A stretch of DNA of 64,000 nucleotides. Source: Cellulomonas sp. Y8. Its GTDB lineage: Bacteria > Actinomycetota > Actinomycetes > Actinomycetales > Cellulomonadaceae. Made by a program: the position numbers and the translations under genes. The stretch spans positions 4,092,001-4,156,000 of the forward strand of contig NZ_CP041203.1 in NCBI RefSeq assembly GCF_008033115.1. Direction: 5' to 3'. The notes under the pieces were generated by a model. It was not told the origin of the DNA. It saw nothing but the letters and a program-made list of their open reading frames with translations, and ran no database searches. Positions 1-10,946 of this stretch are shown here, in pieces (the first letter of the stretch is position 1; every line of letters begins with the position of its first letter).

Positions 1-635
<635 letters not shown>

Positions 636-730
636 CATACTTTTTGCTACGCGTCCACTGTGCGGTTCCCGAACCACGAACACGCACCCCTCGAGATCTG
701 AGGGGTGTCCTGTCTCGCTTGTTCGACCGA
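636..730 (+). other. 23S-5S internal transcribed spacer
   Basis: This 95-nt spacer holds no tRNA. It contains a perfect 8-bp hairpin (CACCCCTC at 685-692, GAGGGGTG at 700-707) and a smaller GGTTC/GAACC stem at about 665-676. These are likely parts of the precursor processing stems, which is inferred from position. Confidence 0.7.
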
Positions 731-850
731 GTTACGGCGGTCATAGCGAAGGGGAAACGCCCGGTCCCATTCCGAACCCGGAAGCTAAGCCCTTCAGCGC
801 CGATGGTACTGCACTCGCCAGGGTGTGGGAGAGTAGGACGCCGCCGGACA
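731..850 (+). rRNA. rrf: 5S ribosomal RNA
   Basis: About 120 nt with the conserved 5S core CCATTCCGAACCCGGAAGC (769-787) and closing strands GGCGG (736-740) and CCGCC (841-845). It sits 95 nt behind the 23S end on the same strand, as in a standard 16S-23S-5S operon. The ends are set by eye and may be off by 1-3 nt. Confidence 0.95.
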
Positions 851-858
851 TCATTTCA

Positions 859-895
859 GAAAGAGCCATCCCTTCGGGGGTGGCTCTTTCTGTTT
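859..895 (+). terminator. rRNA operon terminator
   Basis: A strong hairpin with arms GAAAGAGCCATCCC and GGGGTGGCTCTTTC (one G-T pair) around a TTCG tetraloop, followed by TGTTTT. It begins about 9 nt after the 5S. This is the only hairpin in the window with a clear T-rich tail, so it is a classical intrinsic terminator. Confidence 0.95.
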
Positions 896-1063
896 TCCCA
901 GAAGGCCCGGGGCGTCGGTGCAGGGGACCGGCTGCGCTCGGTGCGGAGGGCGAACGCCGGCCAACCGCCTTCCTCACGCCGTTGCAGGGGCCGGCCTCGG
1001 CGAACCAGCAGCCAGACTTGCAGGCTCCGGCCGCGCCCACCCGCGGGAAGTCCTCGCCCAGAG

Positions 1064-1109
1064 GGCAGTAGGTGTCTTTTCTCGTGCGCGGGAGGCAGTA
1101 CCTCCTGCC
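1064..1109. repeat. Imperfect inverted repeat A
   Basis: The left arm GGCAGTAGGT (1064-1073) faces the right arm ACCTCCTGCC (1100-1109) with one mismatch. A tight inner hairpin GGAGG-CAGTA-CCTCC lies at 1091-1105. The left arm resembles the arms of repeat C, so A and C look like degenerate copies of one element. Confidence 0.55.
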
Positions 1110-1174
1110 GGCTCGACGGCTGCTGCGTGACGCTCCACTCGGACGGCAGCGTGCGTGTGGGGGCGGCGCCCCGT

Positions 1175-1234
1175 CGAGATGGCAACTCTCGGCTCTGCCC
1201 GCACGTTCACGCACAGCCGAGAGTTGCCATCTCG
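1175..1234. repeat. Perfect 20-bp inverted repeat B
   Basis: The arms at 1175-1194 (starting CGAGATGGCAACTC) and 1215-1234 (ending GTTGCCATCTCG) are exact reverse complements over 20 bp, separated by 20 nt. It lies in the middle of the gene-free stretch between converging transcripts. A bidirectional terminator is the simplest reading; there is no T tract. Confidence 0.8.
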
Positions 1235-1309
1235 GCGAGCGGACGTGCCCGCGGGGCGAGAGCCGTCCGCACTGACGCGCCGCCTGCAGCGCCGCGTCTT
1301 TCGCCGAGT

Positions 1310-1357
1310 GGGCGGTAGATGCTGCTTTCCGGGCGCCGACGGGAGCACCTACTGCCC
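1310..1357. repeat. Imperfect inverted repeat C
   Basis: GGGCGGTAGATGCTGC (1310-1325) faces a right arm at 1341-1357 whose reverse complement is GGGCAGTAGGTGCTCCC. That gives 13 of 16 paired positions, plus one G-T wobble. The motif GGGCAGTAGGTG is shared with repeat A at 1063-1074. Confidence 0.6.
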
Positions 1358-1490
1358 CCTCGGTGGGGGTGGGCGGGGGCGGGGCGGCGAGTCTCCGTCC
1401 GTTGCCTGGGGAGAGGCGGTCGCGCGAAGTGCGGAGATGGGAAGTCGGCGCCCGCAGGCGCGTGGGCGCTCGCGAGGGTGGGCTCCTGGG

Positions 1491-1913
1491 TCAGGAGCGG
1501 GGGTTGGCTCCGCGGGCGTCCCAGCTGCGGGCGAGGATCCGCTCGAGCGCCGGCTGGTCGACGGCGTCCAGGTCCTTCAGGTAGAGGCAGCCGGTGCCCG
1601 TCGTGTGCGGACCCAGCTCCGCGAGATCCGCGGCGTGCGCCTCCAGCCCGTCCATGAGGTAGAGCGTCAGGGCGGTCTTCCTGGGGGAGAACGAGACGGG
1701 CGGCCAGTCGCCCTCGCGCCCGGAGGCGTACCGGTAGTGCGCGCTGCCGAAGCCGACGATCGACGGCCCCCACAGCACCGGCCGCTCGCCGGTGATCCGC
1801 TCGAGCAGCTCGCGTGCCCGCACGGCGTGCCGGCGACGACGTTCCGGCTGCACCGCCGCGAGGAACGCGTCGACGTCCGCGTCGGTCGGCACGGTCTTCG
1901 GGGAGTCGGGCAT
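1491..1913 (-). CDS. DUF1801 domain protein
   Basis: A 140-aa cytosolic protein that is a single small alpha/beta domain of the DUF1801 (YdhG-like) family. The family signature is visible: an N-terminal helix with DVDAFLAAV, then PVLWGPSIVGFGSAHYRYAS, SFSPRKTALTLYLM and the C-terminal GTGCLYLKDLDAVD. Length matches the family (120-145 aa). The biochemical role of the family is unknown; a metal- or iron-related function has been suggested for relatives of this fold, but nothing here shows it. It is transcribed towards the rRNA operon and stands alone, with 140 nt of featureless sequence upstream. ATG start; no strong ribosome binding site is visible. Confidence 0.85.
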   Translation of the reverse strand: MPDSPKTVPTDADVDAFLAAVQPERRRRHAVRARELLERITGERPVLWGPSIVGFGSAHYRYASGREGDWPPVSFSPRKTALTLYLMDGLEAHAADLAELGPHTTGTGCLYLKDLDAVDQPALERILARSWDARGANPRS

Positions 1914-2053
1914 GCGTCCATGATGCCGGAGGCGCTCGACGACGGACGTGCCCTCCGTGGATCGGCGGTCGGCGAAGTGTGTCGGTCCCGTGGGTCGGCG
2001 CTCGGTGTCAGGTGCATGGGACGACGGTCGACGGTCGGGGACGGCAGCCGTGG

Positions 2054-3025
2054 TCAGTCGCCCCGGACGAGCTCGGCGATCGCGTGGGATCCCGCGGCGG
2101 CGATCACGGGATCGTCGTCACCGTGCGTCACCAGCGCCGATGCCATCACCAGCGCCCAGCCCGCGGCCCGGCGCCAGCGGCCGGGGTCGCGCGGCCCCCG
2201 GGCGTCGGCCAGGGCGTCGGCGCGTGCCCGGAAGGCCGCGCGGCCGTCGACGTCGAAGGTCAGCCACGCGGTCGCGAGGTCGCACGCGGGGTCACCGGCC
2301 GTCAGGTCGCCGAAGTCGAGGAGCCCGGCGAGCCGGCCGTCCGCCGCGACGAGGTTGCCCGGGTGCGGGTCGCCGTGCAGCCAGACGGGCGGGCCCGGCC
2401 ACGCGGGTGCGGCCAGCGCGTCCCGCCAGAGGGGGTCCAGGCGAGCGCGACCGACGGGCGTGCCGGCGGTCGCGTCCGCGCTCCCAGCACCCGTGCTCCG
2501 GGCGCCCGCTGCCGCGATCGCGCCGTCGAGGTGACCGGCGTCGAGCCGCGCCCGCAGCGCCGCAGACCGGCCGGCGAGGGCGCCGCCGCGGAACGGGTTC
2601 ACCGGGGCGCCCGCGGGAGCGGGGACGTGCAGCGCGACCAGCGCCTCGGCGAGCTCGGGCGCCCACGCGGTGCGGTCGGCCACCGGCTGCTGGGCGACGT
2701 GCACGCCGTGGACCCAGGGCACCACGCTCCAGGACCACGGGAACCGCGGGCCCGGCCGGCCGACCCGCACGGGCGCGGGCACCGGGACGGGGCAGAGCCC
2801 GGCCAGCGTCGGGAGCCAGCGCTGCTCGTGCTCGACCAGGTGGGCCGCGAGCTCGCGCCGCGGCAGCCGCACGGCGAGGTCGGCACCCAGCCGGAAGGTC
2901 GCGTTGTCCCAGCCGTGGGCGGCGAGCCGGAGCGGGAGGTCGGCGAGGTCCGGGTGCTGGTCCTCGAGCAGCGCGCGGACGAGGTCGGTGGTCAGGTCCA
3001 CCTCGGCGGGCGGCTTGACGGGCAC
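2054..3025 (-). CDS. Aminoglycoside phosphotransferase (APH)-family kinase
   Basis: A 323-aa protein with the APH/choline-kinase fold. The catalytic loop is WLHGDPHPGNL (invariant D and N) and the metal-binding loop is DFGDLTAGDPACD. An N-terminal lobe, HGWDNATFRLG followed by LAVRLPRR, is the nucleotide-binding part. It transfers phosphate from ATP to a small hydroxylated or amino substrate. The family covers antibiotic kinases, homoserine, fructosamine and macrolide kinases, so the substrate is not known and resistance should not be assumed. GTG start with GAGGAG about 9 nt upstream. A TAGCCT -10 box lies at 3086-3091 on the minus strand. Confidence 0.85.
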   Translation of the reverse strand: MPVKPPAEVDLTTDLVRALLEDQHPDLADLPLRLAAHGWDNATFRLGADLAVRLPRRELAAHLVEHEQRWLPTLAGLCPVPVPAPVRVGRPGPRFPWSWSVVPWVHGVHVAQQPVADRTAWAPELAEALVALHVPAPAGAPVNPFRGGALAGRSAALRARLDAGHLDGAIAAAGARSTGAGSADATAGTPVGRARLDPLWRDALAAPAWPGPPVWLHGDPHPGNLVAADGRLAGLLDFGDLTAGDPACDLATAWLTFDVDGRAAFRARADALADARGPRDPGRWRRAAGWALVMASALVTHGDDDPVIAAAGSHAIAELVRGD

Positions 3026-3231
3026 GGCGGGCTCCTCGGGTGCGGCACGGCTGGCCCGCGGGCGGGGTGCGCGGGCGGACCGGTCAGGCTACTCGCTCCG
3101 AGGGGGCCGGGCGGGGTCGGGGTGCCACGTCGCGGCGAGCGCGCTCACGGCGTCGGTGGTCGCGCTCGTCCGGGCCCGGCCGGCCGACCGGGGCGTCCGC
3201 TCGCCCCGCACCGCGCAGGCACCTCCCGGCG

Positions 3232-4071
3232 TCAGCGGCGCTCGGCGTCGTCCCCTGCCGGGAGGGGCAGCGGCGCCGACCCGGCCCGGCCCGCCGGGGA
3301 CTCCGCCACCGCGGGCGCGCCGGCGGGCACCGGCCCGGCGCCGGCGCCCCGCGGCAGCACCGACTGCGCGAGCAGCGTCGACCCGGCGACCGCGGCGGGC
3401 ATCGTCGCCACCGCGCCGCCCGGCACGAGGAAGCACAGCTGCGTCGCCACGCCGAACCCGAGCGCCCGCGTCCGGTGCGCCCGCAGCAGCGCGTTGCGCT
3501 CCCGACGCGAGAGGCCGCGCGCCACGAGCGCGCGGGACGACAGCTCGTGCGCGAGCACCCAGCCGGTGAGCAGCACGCCCGCGATCCAGCCGAGGGGCGC
3601 GCCGACCAGCGGCACGAGCCCGAGCAGACCGGCGACCGCGGCCGCGACGAGGCCGCGCGCGACGAGTGCGACGCCGTCGACCGCGCCGCGCCACACCCCG
3701 GTCGAGCCCTCGGGGACGGTGCCGGTGGTGTCCTGCTCGACCGCGCGCCAGATCCGGTCGTAGAACGGTTCGCCGACGGCGAGCGTCAGCGCGGTGAACG
3801 TCACCACGACCAGCACCACGGAGCCGACCAGGACCACGCCCTGCGCGGCGAGCTCGGCGGTGCGCTCCCAGCCGGGCGACCAGCCGTCGGCGAACGGGGT
3901 GAGGGTGTCGCCGACCGCGTCGAGGTTGACCACGAGCGCGATCAGCGCCGCCAGGACGACGACGCCGACGATGACCGCGGGGATCAGCCCGCGCGCCATC
4001 GCGCCCGGTCGTCGCCGCCACCAGGACCAGCCGCCGCCGAGGAGGCGGGCGCCCGCGAGGAACTCGTGCAT
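3232..4071 (-). CDS. EI24/CysZ-family membrane protein
   Basis: A 279-aa inner-membrane protein of the EI24 (CysZ-like, former DUF540) family. About four to five hydrophobic segments are visible: residues ~30-50, ~75-105 (VVLVGSVVLVVVTFTALTL), ~140-180 and ~215-235. The family hallmark GEPFYDRIWRAVE follows the second segment, and the C-terminal ~40 residues are a Pro/Ala/Gly-rich cytoplasmic tail. CysZ members carry sulfate; actinobacterial EI24 proteins are mostly uncharacterised and there are no cys genes nearby, so transport of sulfate is only possible. A TAGGCT -10 box (4078-4083) lies 6 nt before the ATG and overlaps the stop codon of the MATE gene upstream, suggesting a leaderless mRNA. 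Confidence 0.85.
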   Translation of the reverse strand: MHEFLAGARLLGGGWSWWRRRPGAMARGLIPAVIVGVVVLAALIALVVNLDAVGDTLTPFADGWSPGWERTAELAAQGVVLVGSVVLVVVTFTALTLAVGEPFYDRIWRAVEQDTTGTVPEGSTGVWRGAVDGVALVARGLVAAAVAGLLGLVPLVGAPLGWIAGVLLTGWVLAHELSSRALVARGLSRRERNALLRAHRTRALGFGVATQLCFLVPGGAVATMPAAVAGSTLLAQSVLPRGAGAGPVPAGAPAVAESPAGRAGSAPLPLPAGDDAERR

Positions 4072-4080
4072 GCGGGCAGC

Positions 4081-5568
4081 CTAGGTGGCGGGTACGTCGT
4101 CCCGCCGCCGGAGAGCGGCGTCGTCCGGGCCGCCGGCGGGGAGCGGCACCACCGCGTCCACGACCATCGACCCGTCCGTCGGCCCTTCGACCGGCACCGG
4201 TACCGGCGTCGCCTCGACCCGGTCGAGCGGCGCGATCGGCTGCTGCGCGAGCGCCCGGTGCGCCCGCAGGTACGCCGGCACGAGCAGCACCACGGCCCCG
4301 GCCCAGGCGAGCGGGTTGCCCCACACGACGCCGAGGTAGCCGAAGGCTGCGCCGAGCACGATCGCGGCGCCGACCCGCATGACCAGCTCGATCACGCCGG
4401 TGAGCGTCGGCACGCCGGTGCGGCCGAGCCCCTGCAGGGCGCCGCGGAGCACGAACAGCACGCCGAGGACCGCGTACAGCGCCGCGTTGACGTGCAGGAA
4501 CTGGGTCGCCATCGTCACGACCTCCGCGGCGCCGTCGCCGACGAACAGCCGCACCAGCGAGGCACCCGACGCGAACAGCACGACGCCGAGCACCGCCGAG
4601 CCGGCGACCGCGAGCCACGACGCCTGGACGACGCCCTGCCGGATGCGGTCGGGGCGGCCGCCGCCGAGGTTCTGCGCGACGAACATCGAGACCGCGAGGC
4701 CGAGCGACTGGAGCAGCGCGACCGCGAGGCCGTCCACGCGGGCGGCCGTCGTGTACGCGGCGACGGCGTCGGCGCCGAGGGTGTTCAGCCGGACCTGAAC
4801 GGCGAGGGTGCCGATCGCGATGATCGACGCCTGGAAGCCCATCGGCAGCCCGAGGCGCAGGTGCTCGGCGAGCTCGGCCCGCGGCACCCGCCAGTCCGCG
4901 CGGTGCACGTGCAGCACCGGCACGCGCCGCCGGACGTACTCCAGGCACAGCACGACCGACAGCGCCTGCGACACGACCGTCGCGAGCGCGGCCCCGCCGA
5001 CTCCGAGCCCCATCGGTCCGACCATGACCACGACCAGGACGACGTTGAGCACGCACGCCAGCGTGAGGAACCACAGCGGCGTCCGGGAGTCGCCGATCGC
5101 GCGGATGATCGCGGCGAGGAAGTTGAAGAACATCAGCGCGCCCGCGCCGAGGAAGCTCACCTGCGCGAACGTCGTCGCCTCGGCCATCAGCGACGCCGGG
5201 GTCTGCAGCAGCGCGAGCGCCGGGCCCGCCAGCAGCGGCGCACCGACGGTGAGCAGCACGCTCGTCGCGCCGGTGAGGAGCGTGCCCGCGGCGACCGAGC
5301 GGCGCACGGCGGCGGCGTCCCGGGCGCCGAACGCCTGGGCGGTGGGAATGGCGAAGCCCGAGGTCATGCCCCAGGCGAACCCGAGGAGCAGGAACAGCAG
5401 GCTGCCCGTGGCGCCGACGGCGGCCAGCGAGTCGACGCCGAGGTGGCGGCCGACGACGACGGCGTCGGCGAACTGGTAGAGCTGCTGGACGACGTTGCCC
5501 ACCAGCAGGGGGACGGCGAACACGAGGATGACGCGCCAGGGACTGCCGGCGGTCAGGACCTTGGCCAT
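4081..5568 (-). CDS. MATE-family multidrug/metabolite exporter
   Basis: A 495-aa integral membrane protein with the two-bundle, ~12-helix pattern of MATE exporters. The first helix region carries VPLLVGNVVQQLYQFADAVVVGRHLG and the second ALAAVGATGSLLFLLLGFAWG-like family signatures, with the duplicated motif around LNTLGADAVAAYTTAARVDGL in the second half. Members exchange Na+ or H+ for cationic drugs or metabolites. The ATG at 5568 is chosen because MAKVLTAGSP begins the family N-terminus and CGGAG lies about 11 nt upstream; the open frame extends much further upstream only because stop codons are rare in this GC-rich DNA. The ~45-residue C-terminal tail is not conserved. A possible -10 box TACGAT is at 5661-5666. 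Confidence 0.92.
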   Translation of the reverse strand: MAKVLTAGSPWRVILVFAVPLLVGNVVQQLYQFADAVVVGRHLGVDSLAAVGATGSLLFLLLGFAWGMTSGFAIPTAQAFGARDAAAVRRSVAAGTLLTGATSVLLTVGAPLLAGPALALLQTPASLMAEATTFAQVSFLGAGALMFFNFLAAIIRAIGDSRTPLWFLTLACVLNVVLVVVMVGPMGLGVGGAALATVVSQALSVVLCLEYVRRRVPVLHVHRADWRVPRAELAEHLRLGLPMGFQASIIAIGTLAVQVRLNTLGADAVAAYTTAARVDGLAVALLQSLGLAVSMFVAQNLGGGRPDRIRQGVVQASWLAVAGSAVLGVVLFASGASLVRLFVGDGAAEVVTMATQFLHVNAALYAVLGVLFVLRGALQGLGRTGVPTLTGVIELVMRVGAAIVLGAAFGYLGVVWGNPLAWAGAVVLLVPAYLRAHRALAQQPIAPLDRVEATPVPVPVEGPTDGSMVVDAVVPLPAGGPDDAALRRRDDVPAT

Positions 5569-5738
5569 GACGAGAGTGCTCCGGGGCAGGGCGGGGGTGG
5601 GTGAGGATCGGTCGGGGGGGGAGGGGCGGTCGCCGGTCGTGCTGTCGGGCCGCAGCACCGATCGTATCGTTTCGACGGCCGTTGACCAGAGGGTCCTGCG
5701 GGCGATTCCACCCGTTCGACGCGCCGCTGCGGGCGACG

Positions 5739-6461
5739 TCACACCGGCGCGGGCACCGTCCGGCCCTCGTCCCACGGGACGGCCCAGCCGACGGCGTCGA
5801 GCAGCCGGTCGAGGATGAACGCGGTGAAGCCCCAGACGAGCACCCCGTCGGCGTCGAAGGCCGGCCCGCGCCACTCGTGGCCGCCGCGGCGCAGCACCGT
5901 GGTCACCCGGCGCGCGGGGTCCACCAGGTCCGCCACCGGCACCCGGAACACGTCGACGGTCTCCGCCGGGTCGGTCGCCGCCACCGCCGAGGGCCGGGCC
6001 CACCACCCGAGGACGGGCGTGACCAGGTTGCGGCTGACGGTGACGGGCAGCAGCGGCAGCGTGCCGAGCACCCGCACGCCCGCCGGGTCGAGGCCGGTCT
6101 CCTCCTGCGCCTCGCGCAGCGCCGCCGCCTCGGGGCCCGCGTCGGTCGGGTCGATCCCCCCGCCGGGGAACGAGACCTGGCCCGGGTGGTGGCTCAGCGT
6201 GGGGGAGCGGCGGGTCAGCAGCACGTCGAGGTCCGCCGCCACCGCGGGGTGGTCGGCGCGCGCGTCCGCCGCGTCGAGGACGCCGAACAGGACGAGCACC
6301 GCCGACTGCCGGACCGGCCGCGCGTGCGACGCCTCCCGCCCGGGCGGCGGTGCGTCGAAGGCCCGCTCGGGGTCCGGGGCCCACACGGGGCGCGCGGCGC
6401 ACAGCGCGACGAGGTCGGCGAGCGCCCCCGACCCCGCGTCGGCGCCCGACCCCGCCGTCAC
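5739..6461 (-). CDS. NUDIX hydrolase, CoA-pyrophosphatase type
   Basis: A 240-aa cytosolic hydrolase. The NUDIX signature FPGGGIDPTDAGPEAAALRE leads directly into AQEETGLD, and it is preceded by LLTRRSPTLSHHPGQVSFPGG, the extended motif typical of CoA-degrading NUDIX enzymes (NudL/PCD1 group). It would split CoA or derivatives into 3',5'-ADP and phosphopantetheine. A GTG start at 6461 overlaps the TGA stop of the amidotransferase (GTGA), giving translational coupling; the reading frame is open further upstream but that part lacks domain similarity. The two genes form an operon. Confidence 0.87.
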   Translation of the reverse strand: MTAGSGADAGSGALADLVALCAARPVWAPDPERAFDAPPPGREASHARPVRQSAVLVLFGVLDAADARADHPAVAADLDVLLTRRSPTLSHHPGQVSFPGGGIDPTDAGPEAAALREAQEETGLDPAGVRVLGTLPLLPVTVSRNLVTPVLGWWARPSAVAATDPAETVDVFRVPVADLVDPARRVTTVLRRGGHEWRGPAFDADGVLVWGFTAFILDRLLDAVGWAVPWDEGRTVPAPV

Positions 6462-7162
6462 GCCCGCTCCCGCACGGCCGTCGCGAACGACGCGAGCCCG
6501 AGGTCCGCGCCGGGCCGCAGCGCGGCGAGGTGCTGCCGCGAGCCCAGCCGGATCGCGGCGACCTCGTCGGGCTCCAGGTCGGCGACCATCTGCGGGGTCG
6601 TCAGCCACAGGTCGAGCACCGTCGGGTCGACCTCGAGGTGGAACTGGGTGCCGACCGCGGACCCGGCGCGGAACGCCTGCACGGGGGTCGTGTCCGTCGA
6701 CGCGAGCAGGGTGGCCCCCGAGGGCAGGTCGACGGCGTCGGAGTGCCAGTGCAGCACGGTCGGCCGCGGGCCGGCGGGGGCGAGGAGCGGGTCGTGCGCG
6801 ACGACGTCGACGGGCGCGAAGCCGATCTCGGTGCCGTGCCGCCGGTGCAGCGGCGCGCCGAGGGCGAGCGCGAGCAGCTGCATGCCGAGGCAGACGCCGA
6901 GCGTCGGCAGGCCCGCGTCCACGGCCTCGGCCAGGAGCCGGCGCTCGGCGGCCAGGCCGGGGTGCCCGGCGTCGTCGTCCGCGTCCTGCGGGCCGCCCAT
7001 CACGACGAGCCCGGCCAGGTCGGCCACCGCGGGCAGCCGCGGCGACGGGTCGTCGAGGACGGTGCGCGTCGTGATCGGCAGGCCGTCGAGCGCGCGGGCG
7101 ACGAGGCCCGGCCCCTCGTGCGCGACGTGCGTGAGGACGAGGACGGGACGCGGCTGGCTCAC
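6458..7162 (-). CDS. Class I glutamine amidotransferase-like protein
   Basis: A 234-aa stand-alone GATase-1 domain. The nucleophile elbow GVCLGMQ gives Cys91, and the downstream catalytic His lies in TQFHLEVDPTVLDLW, with Glu two residues on. MGGPQDADDD near residue 55 forms the oxyanion region. Such single-domain proteins resemble the C-terminal half of GMP synthase but usually act as gamma-glutamyl hydrolases or remain unassigned. Its nearest upstream gene is the GMP reductase GuaB1, but a strong hairpin separates them, so a purine role is only a guess. TAGGGT at 7169-7174 lies 6 nt before the GTG start, so the mRNA is probably leaderless. Confidence 0.85.
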   Translation of the reverse strand: MSQPRPVLVLTHVAHEGPGLVARALDGLPITTRTVLDDPSPRLPAVADLAGLVVMGGPQDADDDAGHPGLAAERRLLAEAVDAGLPTLGVCLGMQLLALALGAPLHRRHGTEIGFAPVDVVAHDPLLAPAGPRPTVLHWHSDAVDLPSGATLLASTDTTPVQAFRAGSAVGTQFHLEVDPTVLDLWLTTPQMVADLEPDEVAAIRLGSRQHLAALRPGADLGLASFATAVRERA

Positions 7163-7207
7163 GGGGCGACCCTAACCGGTGCGCGCCGCGCCGCCCGGCG
7201 GGACGCG

Positions 7208-7252
7208 GACGGGCGCGGGCCGGGGCTCTCGCACCCCGGGCCCGGGCCCGTC
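7208..7252 (-). terminator. Hairpin terminator behind guaB1
   Basis: GACGGGC-GCGGGCC-GGGG on the left pairs with CCCCGGGCCCGGGCCCGTC on the right around CTCTCGCA, a near-perfect stem of about 18 bp. It lies between the stop of guaB1 and the promoter of the amidotransferase gene. It lacks a T tract, which is common for actinobacterial terminators. Confidence 0.7.
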
Positions 7253-7291
7253 CGTCACCTCGTCACGCGGCGCTGTCGCACCGCGCGCCGG

Positions 7292-9757
<2,466 letters not shown>

Positions 9758-9761
<4 letters not shown>

Positions 9762-10942
9762 CGGTCGCTCCCGGTCGTCGAGGTGGAGGTCGTGGCGCCG
9801 GCGCCCGGGCCGCCGGTAGTCGCAGCGGTCGCGGCGACGGCGGCCGGGGGAGCGGGCGGGGTCCGGTGGAACCGCTTGCGGCGGGGCACGTCGCGCTCCC
9901 GGAGCACGATCCGCTGCAGGACGGTGAGCAGCACGATGATCGCGAACAGCACGAACGCGATCGCGGCGCCGCGTCCCCACTGGTTGTTCTGGAACGCCGC
10001 GGTGTACGACAGGTACGCCGGGGTGAGCGTGGTCTTCGCCGGGCCGCCCTGGGTGCCGGTGTAGATCTGGTCGAACACCTGCCAGGTGCCGATCAGGCCG
10101 AGGGTCAGGACGGTGAACACGGTCGGCTTGAGCATCGGGAGCGTGACCCGGAAGAACCGCTGCCGGGCGTTGGCCCCGTCCATCAGCGCGGCCTCCTCGA
10201 CCTCCGCCGACACGGCCTGCAGCGCCGCGAGGAACAGCAGCATGAACGTGCCGGAGGTGGTGAAGATCGCCAGCAGGATGAACGCGGTCATCGCCACGGA
10301 CGGGCCGGCGGCCCACTCCCACAGCGAGATGCCGAGGAAGCCGTGCTGCGCGAGCGCGGCGGGCGCCGAGTCGACGCCGAGGGTGCCGAGCAGCAGATGG
10401 ATCACGCCCTGCGGGTCGTTGAACCAGTTCGGCCCGGTGATCGACAGCTTCGCGAGGATCGCGTTGATGGTGCCGGAGGCGGAGAACAGGAACAGCCACA
10501 GCACCGTGATGGCGACCGACGACGTCACGGACGGGAAGTAGAACGCCGTCCGGAAGAAGCCCTTCCCGCGCAGCGCGGCGCGGTTGACCATCGTCGCGAG
10601 GAACAGGGCGAGCGCGGTCTGCAGCGGGACGACGAGCAGGACGTAGTACGCGTTGTTGCGCATCGCCGTGCCGAAGTCCTGGGTGGCGAGGCCGCCGCCG
10701 AGCAGGAGGCGCTCGTAGTTGTCGAGCCCGACGAACCCGACGTCCGACGACAGCGGGCTGCCGCGGCCGGTCCAGTCGGACAGGCTGACCCAGAGCGCCA
10801 TGAGCACGGGCACCACCAGGAACAGGCCCAGGATGACGAGCATCGGGGTGAGGAACAGCCACCCCGACGCGGCCTCGCGGCCCCGGGAGGACCCGGGGCC
10901 GCGACGCCGGCGGCGGAGCGGCACCGCCGCCTGAGTGGTCAT
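9758..10942 (-). CDS. Carbohydrate ABC transporter permease, first subunit (MalF-like)
   Basis: A 394-aa CUT1-type permease with six main helices beginning at WLFLTPMLVILGLFLVVPVL (residues ~27-47). The EAA motif is EEAALMDGANARQRFFRVTLP. A periplasmic stretch between helices 3 and 4 (about residues 165-205) is longer than usual. The C-terminus is a ~45-residue Ala/Thr/Pro-rich tail. It starts 4 nt behind the binding-protein gene and overlaps the next permease by 4 nt, so the order on the minus strand is lacI, binding protein, this gene, second permease. Confidence 0.92.
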
Positions 10943-10946
10943 CGTG

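Larger units (their letters stand above)
896..1490. other. Gene-free region behind the rRNA operon, with three inverted repeats
   Basis: No reading frame here shows a start with ribosome binding site, a recognisable domain or consistent codon bias. It lies between the 5S terminator (+) and the end of the DUF1801 gene (-), so both flanks transcribe inward. It holds three separate dyads, listed individually. Another short hairpin (GCTCCTG/CAGGAGC, 1482-1498) overlaps the DUF1801 stop codon and may end that transcript. Confidence 0.75.

Noticed and set aside
636..730. A tRNA gene in the 23S-5S spacer
   Set aside because: The spacer is too short after allowing for processing stems and shows no T-arm GTTCRA motif or cloverleaf.
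2054..3025. Antibiotic-resistance call for the APH-fold gene
   Set aside because: The fold is shared by many metabolic kinases; there is no resistance cluster, mobile element or close motif match to a drug-specific enzyme.
4081..6402. N-terminal extension of the MATE protein to 773 aa
   Set aside because: The added ~278 residues are a shadow of the NUDIX gene and the amidotransferase; the family N-terminus and ribosome binding site fit the ATG at 5568.
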